Assembly: GCA_032717465.1 (NCBI GenBank)
Contig: CM064658.1
Coordinates: 7,980,895 to 8,044,894 of the forward strand
DNA length: 64,000 bases
Source: Coenobita brevimanus
Taxonomy: Eukaryota; Arthropoda; Malacostraca; Decapoda; Coenobitidae
Direction of reading: 5' to 3'
Shown here piece by piece: positions 1-10,859 of the stretch. The first letter of the stretch is position 1. Each line of letters opens with the position of its first letter. The notes beneath the pieces are model-generated. The model saw only the letters and a program-made list of their open reading frames with translations. It ran no database searches and was not told the origin of the DNA. Position numbers and translations under genes: made by a program.

Positions 1-335
1 AAACACCTATACAACTCCCTCTGGACATGCATAGCACCTATTTAAGATCCAAATCACACCAATAAGGCACATAAATGACTGAAATAAATGCAAAAGAAGC
101 ATAAAATGAGGGATTTGAGGTACGTTCATACAATATTAAACATTCTGGTTACTGGCTCCTGGACTGGTACTTATGGACCCTAACCTAGCCTAACTCAGAA
201 AAACACCTTCCTACTCCACATGCATAGCTCCTAACACCATATTCACACCAATAAAGGACATTAAAGAGTGAAATGAGGTGTTTGAGGTAAGTATAGTATG
301 GAAAAAAGTACAGTATGAAACATTCTGCCTACTTA
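1..335. repeat. Diverged direct duplication, two copies
   Basis: Copy 1 is about 1-155 and copy 2 about 199-335. Both run through the same ordered blocks: an AACACCT start, CATGCATAGC, CACACCAATAA, a GAAAT..GAGG block and a closing AAACATTCTG. They differ by many substitutions and small gaps, so the duplication is old. No coding content was recognised in copy 1. Confidence 0.6.
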
Positions 336-336
336 C

Positions 337-441
337 AGCAAGTCTATGGCCATCTCGATGAATAACCGCCTCCTCTCGGATTCTGACAGTAAGAAGGATT
401 TCCTGAAGCACTTCCAGTACACTGTTCATGAAGTCTTGCAC
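337..441 (-). CDS. Possible short exon of an unrecognised gene
   Basis: On the minus strand a 35-codon open stretch ends exactly at a consensus donor (GTAAGT at 331-336). It encodes a small amphipathic peptide with a VLEVLQEILLTVRIREEAV core. A stop codon lies four codons upstream of the first codon, and the first ATG is at about 429, so it would be an initial exon. There is no recognised family and no partner exon in the window (the intron would run off the left edge). It could equally be chance, because this strand also lies within a duplicated repeat. Confidence 0.2.
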
Positions 442-814
442 TGAACTTAGTCAATCGCATTCAGAAGTCCGTTCTCTTCACAGTGCGCACTCTTGTCTAA
501 CTTATGCTCCATTGTAACTTACTAAGTGTTGCACTCTGCACTTTAACTTTTCCCACTCTTCTAACCATTTTCTAAAGCAAAAACAAACAAGTCTATTTAT
601 GTTAAATTTTGTTCCAAATTTGTCTTTTCACTCACAACTGTAAATCCTTAACACAACACACTGTTTTTTTCACTGCACATCACTAAATTCCCGTGTGGTC
701 TAGTGGAGAAGTTCTTGCTGTTTAATCACTGTCAGAGTCCGAGAGTATCACTGGCAGGTGACCTAGGGGTGCGTCGCTGGGTCGTGGTGATGGCGTACCC
801 ACTACAGATGACTC
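442..814. other. No gene seen
   Basis: AT-rich sequence with short poly-T runs (near 667) between the small exon candidate and the Tigger transposase stop. It may be the 3' untranslated end of the Tigger element, but no left terminal inverted repeat matching the one near 2840-2884 was found. Confidence 0.4.
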
Positions 815-2590
815 TTAAGATAGAAGCAAACTCATGTTGAGCGGTGACTCCACCGTGGCTGATGTGCTGGGCTGTGGCTCGGAGCATGAGGGCCTGTCTT
901 GGGGAGGCAACGGAGTGGAGCCAGGGCTGGGCACAGCGGGGGTCACGGGCCTGAAAAAATTGTCAATGGTTGATTGACGCAAGGACCAACGATTCTGACG
1001 ATTGGTGATGCGCTGTCTGAAAGCACGCACTTCCTCCGCAAGTCCCAAGGGTCCCACATCCCTGTCGCAGTCCGGGTGTTCCAGGTAGTCGAGAACAAAC
1101 TCTAGGTGTTCCCGGAGTGCGCTCAGCTTGGGAATGGCTGGAGTAGTGTCATGCTGAGAGGAGTCCGCATCATCGTCGCCGTCCTGGTCGGAATCTTCAA
1201 GCTGGGTTCTGACACCTGCAACTGAAGATGCGATCTCGATATCAGACAATGTCTGATACCCAGGATCGCCCTCGTCATCATCCAACCACTCGCACACATC
1301 GTCCACATCAACATCATCGCCATGTGTACGTAGCCGTGCATGGAAGTCATCCACGTCAAACCCTAGAAAATCGTACTCCACATCCGTTCCAAGAAGCAGA
1401 CGAGACCAACCATTTTCTAGAGTCTTGACGGACTTCCTTCCATGCACTGGCCCAGTTGTAGATTGCAGACTTGATGTTGTAGCGGCGAAGTTTTCCAAAG
1501 TCCGCTGGCCTCGCATGTCCCGTCCCTCCCTGCGCTCGTCCTCGTCCTCGAGAACAACCATCACCTCGTCCAGGAACTTCCGTCGGTATAGGCACTTTGT
1601 TGCCACGATCACTCCTTGGTCCATTGGTTGGATGAGAGCAGTCGTATTAGGTGGCAGAAACATGCACCTAATCCGGCCATTCTCAGACACCAAGTCCTTG
1701 TTGCATGGGTGGGCAGGTGCATTGTTGAGGAGAAGGAGGGCCTTTACCTGGTCGTGCGGGATTCCCAGTGTCTTCGTCTGGTAATTGATGACCTCCTTGA
1801 CGAAGTGGCGGTGGAACCAGTCTCTGAAGATCTGGGCTGTAAACCATGCCTTCAAAGAATGGTGCCAGATGACAAGAAGGACATCCATCACCCCACGAAG
1901 ACACTGAGGCTTAAGCCAGTGCATGCCGTTAGCATTGGCACAACACAAAGCAGATATCCGTTGCTTGGAGAGCTTGCGGCCAGGTACACGCTTCTCCGTC
2001 TCCTTGGCTAGAGTGTTCGTTGGCAAAGAGCGATAGAATAAACCAGTTTCGTCAGCATTGTAGACTTGATCGAGAGTGAGGCCCTGCCTGTTGATCAAGC
2101 CCTTCACCTTGTGCCGAAACTCGTCAACTCCATCCCCGTTAGCGTCCAAAGCTTCGCCATGAGCTTTACGGTTGGTAAGGCCATGCCGTAACTTGAACGC
2201 GAAGAGCCAACCCTCGGATGCCTTGAAGTCTAGGGCGTCATGAAGCTTGGCGAACTTCTCAGCAGCAGCCTTCAGCTCCATACCACGTACCATCACACCA
2301 GCAGCACGTTGCTGTCGATACAAAATCAACGTGGAGCGGTCGATTTCAGCAAACTTGGGAGTAAACATCACCACCCTATCCACGTTGTGTTTGCTTCTCG
2401 ATGAGAAGTCAGCCGTGTACTGCATGAGTTTGTCTCGGGATCTCTTGATATCGAACAAAGTAGATCAGGCCAGGTTGAACTCGCGGAGGATGCGGGAAGA
2501 AGACCACCCCGCATCTACTTTCTCCAATATCTCCCGTTTCTTCTCCAGAGTCAACACCACTCTCTTCCTCTTCTCAGGCGACGGGGCCAT
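815..2590 (-). pseudogene. pogo/Tigger-type transposase, inactivated
   Basis: This is a DDE transposase of the Tigger (pogo) group, which cuts and pastes DNA elements flanked by terminal inverted repeats. Reading on the minus strand from the ATG at 2590, a CENP-B-type helix-turn-helix comes first (KKREILEKVDAGWSSSRIL), then an in-frame TGA at 2465-2467, then the long catalytic frame 2458-815. The first catalytic Asp (YNADETGLFYRSLP) and the third (PPNTTALIQPMDQGV) are present. The second, normally LLLDNAPAHP in the family, reads LLLNNAPAHP: a GAC-to-AAC change removes the metal-binding Asp. An acidic tail follows, as in related proteins. The premature stop and the lost Asp together make an active transposase very unlikely. 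Confidence 0.9.
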
Positions 2591-2837
2591 CATCACACAC
2601 ACTAATAAGAGGCCCGAGAGCAGCAGGAGTGCTTGCAGCAGGTAAGGAACCATCACACAAATGAGCACGTGGGCAGCCATGACGACGAGCGTGCACTTGC
2701 GGTGAGAGAGAGGCGAAGAGTGGGGAGGATGCAGGGGTGCTCTATCGGACGTTGGAGGAATGACGCGCCACAACAAAGCTGTCCCGCGTTGCGCACGGCA
2801 AGTTCAAATTATGGGCAGGGAAAATCCCCGGGACGAT

Positions 2838-2884
2838 TATGTCCGGTTAGTGGGGATGTTCAGATATTAGAGGGATTACTATAC
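2838..2884. repeat. Putative right terminal inverted repeat of the Tigger element
   Basis: Read on the minus strand this begins CAGTATAGTAATCCCTCTAA and continues into GAACATCCCCAC, the style of a Tigger end. It abuts a TA-rich tract, consistent with a TA target site. The matching left end was not found in the window, so the assignment rests on one end only. Confidence 0.45.
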
Positions 2885-2886
2885 TG

Positions 2887-2939
<53 letters not shown>

Positions 2940-2951
2940 TTGTGTGTGTGT
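2887..2951. repeat. (TA)n then (TG)n microsatellite
   Basis: About 50 bases of alternating TA with two TATG interruptions, followed by a short TG run. It lies directly against the Tigger end. Confidence 0.95.
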
Positions 2952-3479
2952 GAGGATGTAGGGTCTTAAGTCCGTATGCTCACTGGGTAAGGAGGCTTCC
3001 TAGCACTTCTTCCTTAGCAGTTTATTTTTGGATATATCTGGTTAATGTAGTTTTGTATGTTATTTATGCAAGGTATGGTGGCATTACAAGAATTCAGGTA
3101 ACAGGATGCCAAGGTGTAATAAGCAGAATAAAGTGCTTTGGAACAGGTGTTCGTGAGCTTCCCTGACTGATGAGAATATGTGCCTTAGTCTCATTAGCTT
3201 AGGATGCTTTGTAGTACCTCTGCTTTAATGATTACTTTGCTCAGTACACATTTCTGTTCTTGTGTATGCCTCATTTGTTAGCAGTTTCAACTGTGATATA
3301 ACATACAAGGGGATTATAAAGCACCATATGATGAAATTAAATGATATGGAAGAGATACTAGAAAATAAGGGGTGTAGTGGCACAAGCAATTATTCCTACA
3401 TCTGTCAAATTTGTGTGGCTTTTCTTAATGTAAAATGACAATACTGTAATTCTCAGACTAGATTCATATCACTGCATAT
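2952..3479. other. No gene seen
   Basis: AT-rich single-copy-looking sequence. No open frame with recognisable motifs and no structured repeat was seen. Confidence 0.4.
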
Positions 3480-3483
3480 TCTA

Positions 3484-3662
3484 CTAAGAGAGGAAGGAGA
3501 GACCAAGGATGAGATGGAGGGCTGGGGTGGAGAGCTGTATGAGTTGCGAGTTAAAAAAGGCAGCCTGATAGTGGAGGACAGGGTGACATGGAGGCAGTTC
3601 ATTCGTAGCCACCCTTGCCAGGATTAAGGTGTCTGGCTGTAGATGGATCAGTAGATGCATAG
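3484..3662 (+). mobile_element. 3' stub of the copy A/B LINE family
   Basis: The block matches, with many changes, the last 170 bases of the two long LINE copies at 3965 and 8681. It has the GACCAAGGATGAGATGGAG start, a GACAGGGTGACATGGAGGC block, a GCCACCC..GG.ATTA block at the C-terminus and the GTCTGGC..TAGATGGAT run-out. It is a 5'-truncated, decayed insertion just upstream of copy A. Confidence 0.75.
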
Positions 3663-3769
3663 ATACTCTACTGTACTTTGTCTTCCCCAAGTCGGAGAAT
3701 GATTTACAGATAGAATAAAATACAAGGTTCATTGGTAGCAGCAGAAGGTTGACTCCCCCCCCCCCCCAG

Positions 3770-3960
3770 TAGTCCCATCTGTAATATGATATACTTCTTC
3801 CGTTAATACAGTTCTTTAAGAACACTGCATAAGTGTTTGTGGCTCGCCCAGCATACACAACCTGTAGCCGATGATCTGGTTTCGTGCTGGATTTTGACAC
3901 TAGGTTCTTATTGTTCCTTTATATTTTGGAAAGTACTGTACAAATAACTAAAGGTATGTA
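3770..3960. other. No gene seen; poly-C tract
   Basis: Contains a run of about ten C near 3760-3770 and otherwise unremarkable sequence leading to the 5' truncation point of LINE copy A. Confidence 0.35.
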
Positions 3961-3964
3961 GAGA

Positions 3965-5562
3965 GTGAGAGCAGTGTGAGTAAGTGGTTGGGGAATGGCT
4001 GGGAGAAGAAGAGATGAGAGGAGGGAGGAAGAGATCAGTAGGTCGGAAGTAGTGGAAGCGATGAAGAAGATTAAGCTGGGAAAGGCCCCAGGAATTGATG
4101 GAGTGTGTGGTGAAATGCTTAGGTATGGGGGTGAGATTGTTGTGGAGTGGATATGGAAGTTGTGTAGATTGGCTTGGGAAGAGGGAAGGGTTCCAGAGGA
4201 CTGGAAATCAGGTATAATTGTTCCTCTGTACAAAGGAAAAGGGGAGAGAGAAGTATGTGGTAACCATAGGGGTATTTGCCTTCTTAGTGTGACTGGTAAA
4301 ATATATGGTAGAATACTCATTGATAGGGTTAGGCATATGACAGAGGAGCTAGTTGGAGAAGAACAAGGGGGATTTAGGAAGGGAAAAGGGTGTGTAAATC
4401 AGATATTTGTTCTAAGATGTTTAGTGGAGAAGTATCTAGAGAAGGGAAGGAAAGTGTATGCTGCCTTCATGTACTTGGAGAAAGCTTATGACAGAATAGA
4501 TAGGCAAGGTATGTGGAAGGTATTAAGAATATATGGAGTGGAGGGGAAATTGTCGAGTGCTGTGAAGAGTATGTACGAGGGAGCTAGGGCTACGGTGCGA
4601 GTGGATGGTGAGCCGAGTGAGTTCTTTGATCTCAATATGGGACTGAAACAGGGGTGTGTGATGTCTCCATGGCTGTTTAATATATATATGGATGGGGTTG
4701 TAAAGGAGGTGCAAGGTAGGGCAGTGGATGTGGGGGTGGCCCTAATGAATGAGGGTGAGATTTGGAAGCTTCCGGTGTTGCTGTTTGCTGATGATACAGT
4801 ATTGTTGAGTGAAGATGAATGGGAGTTGCAAGGTTTGGCGAATGAATTTGGGACAGTGTGTAGGAGGAGGAAGCTGAAAGTTAATGTAAACAAAAGTAAA
4901 GTTATGGTGTTTGAGAGGAATGAAGTCACAGAGTGTGCAGTGAGGTTGGATGGTGAGGATATGGAGAATGTGAGTGCATTCAAGTACTTGGGTAGTGTGA
5001 TGAGTAAGGATGGCACTTTGGGGGATGAAGTACGTGAAAGGGTACAGCAGGGAAGAAAGGTTGTTGGTACACTGAAAGCAGTGATGAGAAATAGGGAGGT
5101 GAGTATGGAAGTTAAGAAGTCACTGCATGATGGTATTGTGATCCCTACCCTGACGTATGGAAGCGAGGCGTGGACCTTGCAAGAGGGGAACAAGTCTCAA
5201 GAGTGAGAGCAGTGGAAATGAGTTACTTGAGAGGAGCATGTGGAGTGACGTGGAGGGACAGGTTGACGAATGAAAAAGTGAAGGAACGTTGTGGGGTAGA
5301 TGTGGATGTGGTTGAAAAGATTAGGAGAAATACACTGAGGTGGTTTGGACATCTGGAGAGAATGGAGAATGAAAGACTGACTAAGAGGGTGATTGTAGGT
5401 GAGGTGGAGGGAGGGAGAGGGAGGGGTAGACCGAGGATGAGGTGGAGGGATGGAGTTGAGAGGTATATAAGGGGGGGGGTGAGTTGGGGGGAGGGTAGTC
5501 AAATGGTGGGTGACGGAGTGACTTGGAGGCGTTTTGTCTGCGGCCACCCTTTGCGGGATTAG
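3965..5562 (+). pseudogene. Non-LTR retrotransposon copy A, reverse transcriptase, 5'-truncated
   Basis: Reverse transcriptase part of a LINE whose exact clade I cannot fix by eye (RTE/Daphne-like in style). Visible blocks are GKAPGIDGVCGEML, PLYKGKGEREVCGNHRGI, GLKQGCVMSPWLFNIYMDGV, the catalytic LLFADDTVLLSED and a C-terminal LRWFGHLERM with WRRFVCGHP. Motif A reads FMYLEKAYD where copy B has FMDLEKAYD, so the motif-A catalytic Asp is lost. A two-base TC duplication near 5192-5195 shifts the frame; the C-terminus continues in the frame that is open over 5170-5562. No endonuclease part is present; homology to copy B begins at about 3970. The 3' end runs into a (TAGA)n tail. Confidence 0.85.
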
Positions 5563-5571
5563 GGCGTCGGG

Positions 5572-5596
5572 CTATAGATAGATAGATAGATAGATG
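5572..5596. repeat. (TAGA)n 3' tail of LINE copy A
   Basis: Five near-perfect TAGA units start directly after the LINE 3' terminus, as in copy B at 10760. The tail is a property of the element. Confidence 0.85.
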
Positions 5597-6794
5597 TTAT
5601 TTATCATCTGACAGTAGTACACTTACTAAAAAAATATTGTTTACTTTTACATTTTTATTTGATTCAGAAGACACCCTGTCATGTGGTGGCACCAGTATGA
5701 CCAGGTGGCTCCAGTGTCTGGTCGTATGAACATCCCTCAACTACTGCCCTATCTTTCTCCCCAAAGGAGTATGGTGGACAGCTGGAGTAAGGCAGCATGA
5801 TTCTAGTCCATCAGTTTTGTTTCGTATGAACCTAGGGGCACAAAACGACAATGAAACCTACCCTGTTTACTTTTTGAATAACTGGATGAAATAAGTCTTG
5901 ATTTTTGTAATACTGCGGCCCAAGGCTCATCTGAAACATGACCCAGTGTAACTGCTGGCTTAATTTACCCTTTTGCAGTCTATTCCCTCCTCCTCTCTGG
6001 GAGCAGAGAGGAAGTTGAATGACATTTGTACAACCATGCATTTCAGGTGCCTAGATGAACTGCTGCCACTACATGAAGGCATCCCCCTTCAACATTGACA
6101 ATTATATTCTTAAAAGTGGAAGAATGATACCCAATACTGAATTTTAATACAGTATGAGGGTATTTTCTAGTGAACAAAATATATGAACATATTCTCCAGT
6201 AACTTTTCAGGTACATTCTGTATGCATATACCAAAAAAAAAATAATAATAATAAAATAAAATAAACCAAAAACAGCAGCAATCACTTGGTAAGGACTCTT
6301 TCTTGATAGAGTGCATACATTAATCATTTGAATTCACTTACATCCTGTTTAGTTTATTCTTGCTGGGATGATGTGAAGCTTACTAAGTATGGTACCCTTG
6401 TTAACTGCATGGAAAGATGCAAATGAAGTGTGTCAGGGAACCAAACCATCACATTCTTCCCTGCACCTTACCACAGTGAGATGCTGTCTGCCACATAAGA
6501 ACATCACTGCACTGCACAGGATGGCCTTGCAGAGGCAGTTGCTTGCCTGCAGTTGATGGGTCTGCTCAGCCAGGCAGACGGGTTACTCAATAGCAACAAC
6601 TGTTGTTACCAGAGTTTTATCTAACTTGGAAGAGGCCTCTCGGATGAAGGCAGTTTGAGTAAATGCATTATATTGGAAGGGTTAATGAAGGCTCTTTCTA
6701 ACCCCTCCATTTATGAAAAGTCTCCTAAGCTGAAAACTGAAGGTAGCAAGAATATAGTAAAATGGATGTAACAAAGGGTTAATGATGACTACAT
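5597..6794. other. No gene seen
   Basis: Single-copy-looking sequence with short A-rich runs (6230-6265). Several small open frames exist but none shows a family motif, and no splice-bounded conserved exon was recognised. Confidence 0.4.
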
Positions 6795-7392
6795 TTAACC
6801 CTTTAACCGCGGGCATTGCTTTGACCCAACTGGCCCCCCCCCGTGAGGGTTCCAGCCAAAATGTAAACAAACTTTAAAGCTTTATAACTCTGCACAGAAT
6901 AAATCTAGAGCGAAAAATAAGGTACCATTAGAAAGTACTAACCTTCGGCTTTGCAATGATGTAGGTTTCATGATTTCGTTGACTATCACTGGATGGGCAG
7001 TGCCATTAGAAGTGAGCGATCTAAAATCACTATTTTTCGCTCACACAGCATTACCAAATGCCAACCTCATTCTGATAATAATACTATAAACATATATGAA
7101 CACTGCACATACGATAAACACCCACTCTGTGTTCACTGAGGCAGGTAAAAGGCACTGTAATTGCCCGCACTTCACTGCCACATCAGCGCTGTTGTCACTC
7201 ACAAAGCTGGACAGATACTGATGCGTGTTTGGTCAGGGGTGGGGTGGGGGGCCCAGGGGGTGGGAGGTGGGGGCCAGGAGGGTGGGAGGAGGGAGGTGGG
7301 GGTCGGCTACAAACATTCCAGAATGACACCCGCGGTTTGGTCCAGTTTCTTGCAATGTCATTCTGGAATGACACCCGCGGTTAAGGGGTTAA
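6795..7392. mobile_element. piggyBac-type MITE, 590 bp, TTAA-flanked
   Basis: The left end reads TTAA then CCCTTTAACCGCGGG (6795-6813). The right end, read in reverse complement, is TTAA then CCCCTTAACCGCGGG (7392-7374). The terminal inverted repeats and TTAA duplication (6795-6798, 7389-7392) match the piggyBac pattern. The interior has no transposase. It is G-rich near 7229-7305, with a second internal copy of the end motif (CCAGAATGACACCCGCGG) at 7317-7335. Confidence 0.85.
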
Positions 7393-8514
7393 TACTTTCA
7401 GGCTGTAAAGTCTCTGCTAAGCTATAAACTACTGTAGATAATTTTGAAGTTAGGCAGAATATGGTAACCTGTATATCATTAGGATCGTCGAGGTTAAGAT
7501 AGTCTCCAGTAGCTTATTTTGTGTGTTTGTGCCTGCCATTTTTAACCCCGTGAATCCGATGACGTACTTTATTCTTCGGATTTTATTCAGCTGTAGAGAT
7601 TTTTTTGAACTTTGAGGAGTTAGATTGAGGAAGCAATAATACAATCAGAATTACATTAATGGGCTGAAGGTTATTAACAGTACTTTATACAACATTTGAG
7701 CTCTGTGGAGTAACTCTGAATGTGTAAGACTCTATAAACTTAGAAAATGGAGGTTACACAATGAATTATTTTTCCAGTGAAGCCTTCTGTGTTCCTTCAC
7801 AGAGCAGTGTATAAAAATGATGTGTTCCATGGAGGAACTCCAAAAGTACCATATGTCTCAAATTCTATATTCTGTCCTCTGATTTCTTATTTTGATTATT
7901 ACGCATTTACAGTTACTCCACAGAGCTCCTCATATGGAATACACTTTCATTCAGAAAAAGAAAGATATTTAAGTATTCCTCAACTTTCGAAATCCTATAC
8001 AAACTGGAGAGGTTAAATGTAGCGTCCATGAAGCCCTGTGGTACAATGTCTTCCTCAAAGCTGTAAAAAACCATCTGGAGGTATGATGATCATTAGTTAC
8101 AAAACTAATAAAGAATAGGTAATTGTGACAGGCACATATGCAGCTACCTGCAGACAGGTGTACCTATCAGACAGAGCCAGTAATCCAATGGCTGCAATGG
8201 GGAATGAATGTCATTTCATTGGACATGTTGACAAGTTCTTCCACTCCCTCTGTTGTATTTTTTCTTTTTGGCTTTCCTCTACCTCACTCTACCTACATGT
8301 GGGAAATAGTGATGGTGATGTAACGTATATCCTAATCCTTATGATAAATTGATTCATTATTATATTGGTGATGATTATATTTGTAGATTTACTCTACCCA
8401 TTATTAATGTATGGTATATTCTAAGCTTAAACTCTGGTATTTTTGCACATTATTATGTACAGTTAGTCAGAAAGTATCATTGCCCAGAAATTTTAATAAG
8501 CAATGTTTTTTCCT

Positions 8515-8515
<1 letters not shown>
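7393..8515. other. No gene seen
   Basis: AT-rich sequence without recognised motifs. A few open frames of 60-80 codons lack family signatures. Confidence 0.4.

Positions 8516-8595
<80 letters not shown>
8516..8595. repeat. (GT)n microsatellite, about 40 units
   Basis: Uninterrupted TG dinucleotides over about 77 bases, ending 85 bases upstream of the recognisable start of LINE copy B. Confidence 0.97.
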
Positions 8596-8597
<2 letters not shown>

Positions 8598-8680
8598 CTT
8601 ACATCTCTGTTTATGTGTATATTTCTTATATCATTGTTTATCTGTTTCTTATTCTTTGTTTCTTATATAACTGTTTGCAG

Positions 8681-9000
8681 ATGGGGGACGTGGAAGGTGT
8701 GTGTAGAATATTTACAGAAGAAATATGTGCAGCATGTGATGTGGTGTCTGGAAGGAAGAGAAGACGGAGGGGGGTGCAAGGAACAGCGTGGTGGACTGAA
8801 GAGGTGAAACGGGCTGTGGCACAAAAGAAGAAGGCATACAATGAATGGATGAGAAATAGGGGCGTGGAAGAAGTTGAGAGGCGGAAGAGAGAGTTATATG
8901 TAGAAAGAAAGAGAGGTGAAAAGATTAGTAAGAGAGAGTAAGACGAGAGTGGATGAGGAATTTGGAAGGAATTTGAGTGTAAAGTGGAGGGACTAAGAAA
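8681..9000 (+). pseudogene. LINE copy B, region upstream of the RT, frameshifted
   Basis: An open frame to 8941 encodes a basic linker typical of the segment between endonuclease and RT (TAWWTEEVKRAVAQKKKAYNEW). It then meets a TAA. The continuation toward 9001 lies in other frames, so at least two small indels separate it from the RT frame. No endonuclease motif lies upstream; sequence before 8681 is microsatellite and TTCTTA-rich filler, so the copy is 5'-truncated. Confidence 0.7.
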
Positions 9001-10749
9001 ATGTTCTGGAAAGAGGTGAAAAGAGTAAGACAGGGTGGAAGTGGAGTTAGCAGGGGAGTGAAAGATAAAAATGGTAGATTACTAGTGGAGAAGGGAGAAA
9101 AAGTGAGCAGATGGAGAGAACACTTTAAGGAATTGCTGAATGTGGAGGATGGAAGTAATGCGAGTATAAGTGGCTGGGGAATGGCTGGAAGGAGGAGGGA
9201 GGTGAGAAGACAGGAAGAAATCAGTAGGATAGAAGTTGTGGAAGCAATGAAGAAAGTTAAATCAGGGAAAGCCCCAGGAATTGATGGAGTGTGTGGTGAA
9301 ATGCTGAAGCATGGGGGAGAGATAGTAGTAGAATGGATGTGGAAGATGTGCAGATTGGCCTGGGAGGAAGGTAGAGTCCCGGAGGATTGGAAGTCAGGTA
9401 TAATTATTCCCTTGTACAAAGGAAAAGGGGAAAAAGAAGTGTGTGGTAATCATAGGGGCATTTGTCTTCTTAGTATAATAGGAAAAGTATATGGTAGGAT
9501 ACGTATTGACAGAGTTAGAGAAAGAACAGAGAAATTAGTTGGAGAAGAACAGGGAGGCTTTAGGAAGGGAAGAGGTTGTGTAGATCAGATATTCATTCTC
9601 AGATCTTTAGTGGAAAAGTTTCTAGAGAAGGGAAAGAAGTTGTATGCGGCTTTCATGGATTTGGAGAAAGCATATGACAGGGTGGATAGACTAGGATTGT
9701 GGAAAGTGTTAAGAATATATGGAATAGATGGGAAGTTGTTGAATGCTGTGAAGAGTATGTACGATGGTGCGAAGGCTGCAGTGCGTGTGGATGGGGAACT
9801 AAGTGAATTTTTCTCTTTGAAAGTTGGGTTGAAGCAGGGATGTGTCATGTCTCCATGGTTGTTCAATCTGTACATGGATGGGGTAATAAAAGAGGTACAA
9901 GGTAGGGTAGTGGATGTTGGAGTGGCCCTGGTGAGAGAGGATAGTGTTTGGAAACTCTCTGTACTGTTGTTTGCAGATGATACAGTGTTGTTGAGTGAAG
10001 ACGAAGGGGAGCTGCAAGGCTTGGTGGATAAGTTTGAGAGAGTGTGTAAGAAACGGAATCTAAAGGTGAATGTAGGGAAGAGTAAAGTGATGGTCTTTGA
10101 GAGAGGTGAAGTCAGTGAATGTACAGCGAGGTTGGATGGTGAGGAATTGGAAAATGTGAGTACGTTTAAGTACTTGGGTAGTGTGATGAGTAAGGATGGA
10201 GGTTTGGAGGGTGAAGTGCTTGAAAGGGTACAGCAGGGAAGAAAGGTTGCTGGTTCTTTGAAAGCAGTGATAAGAAACAGGGAAGTGAGCATGGAAGTGA
10301 AAAAGTTACTACATGACAGTATTGTGATACCAACTCTAACATACGGAAGTGAAGCTTGGACGTTGTTGGAAGGACACAAGTCAAGAGTGAGAGCCGTGGA
10401 AATGAGTTATTTAAGAGGAGCCTGTGGAGTCACATGGAGAGACAGGCTGACGAATGAGGATATAAAGGAGCGTTGTGGTGTTGATGTGGATGTGATAGGA
10501 AGCGTTATGAGGAACACACTGAGGTGGTTTGGCCATGTGGAGAGGATGGAGGGTCAAAGACTGACGAAGAGAGTGTATGTGAGTGAGGTGGAGGGGGAAA
10601 GAGGGAGGGGGAGGCCGAGGATGAGATGGAGAGATGGGGTGGAGAGGTATACGAGAGAGGGGGGTGTGAGTTGGGAGCAGGGGAGTGAAATGGCGGGGGA
10701 CAGGGTGACTTGGAGGCGATTTGTTTGTGGCCACCCCAAACGGGATTGA
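9001..10749 (+). CDS. Non-LTR retrotransposon copy B, reverse transcriptase domain intact
   Basis: A 582-codon open frame from the same family as copy A (3965). The RT blocks are in order: GKAPGIDGVCGEML, DWKSGIIIPLYKGKGEKE, motif A FMDLEKAYDRVD with its catalytic Asp, VGLKQGCVMSPWLFNLYMDG and LLFADDTVLLSEDE with both Asp. A thumb/connection region follows, then the C-terminal TLRWFGHVERM and VTWRRFVCGHP. Reverse transcriptase copies element RNA into DNA at the target site. All catalytic residues that I can place are present, but the endonuclease is missing and the linker is frameshifted, so the copy is probably immobile on its own. A 3' (TAGA)n tail starts at about 10760. Confidence 0.9.
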   Translation: MFWKEVKRVRQGGSGVSRGVKDKNGRLLVEKGEKVSRWREHFKELLNVEDGSNASISGWGMAGRRREVRRQEEISRIEVVEAMKKVKSGKAPGIDGVCGEMLKHGGEIVVEWMWKMCRLAWEEGRVPEDWKSGIIIPLYKGKGEKEVCGNHRGICLLSIIGKVYGRIRIDRVRERTEKLVGEEQGGFRKGRGCVDQIFILRSLVEKFLEKGKKLYAAFMDLEKAYDRVDRLGLWKVLRIYGIDGKLLNAVKSMYDGAKAAVRVDGELSEFFSLKVGLKQGCVMSPWLFNLYMDGVIKEVQGRVVDVGVALVREDSVWKLSVLLFADDTVLLSEDEGELQGLVDKFERVCKKRNLKVNVGKSKVMVFERGEVSECTARLDGEELENVSTFKYLGSVMSKDGGLEGEVLERVQQGRKVAGSLKAVIRNREVSMEVKKLLHDSIVIPTLTYGSEAWTLLEGHKSRVRAVEMSYLRGACGVTWRDRLTNEDIKERCGVDVDVIGSVMRNTLRWFGHVERMEGQRLTKRVYVSEVEGERGRGRPRMRWRDGVERYTREGGVSWEQGSEMAGDRVTWRRFVCGHPKRD

Positions 10750-10757
10750 GGCGTCTG

Positions 10758-10779
10758 GCAATAGATAGATAGATAGATG
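10758..10779. repeat. (TAGA)n 3' tail of LINE copy B
   Basis: Four TAGA units follow the GGCGTCTGGCAA end of the element, mirroring copy A. Confidence 0.85.
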
Positions 10780-10859
10780 TCTCTTATCTGTTTATGTCAG
10801 CTTCTCTTGTCTCTGTTCTGAGTAACTGTTACTTCAGGCTAATGCCATGTTGTAGTACT

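Noticed and set aside
4486..5193. 235-codon minus-strand frame opposite LINE copy A
   Set aside because: Antisense shadow of the RT frame with Ser/Thr/Pro-rich composition and no motif; the same holds for 9585-10379.
8349..8807. Long VCVCVC frame near 8.5 kb
   Set aside because: Translation of the (GT)n microsatellite; the same applies to YIYIYI frames at 2.9, 35.0, 46.5 and 58.0 kb.
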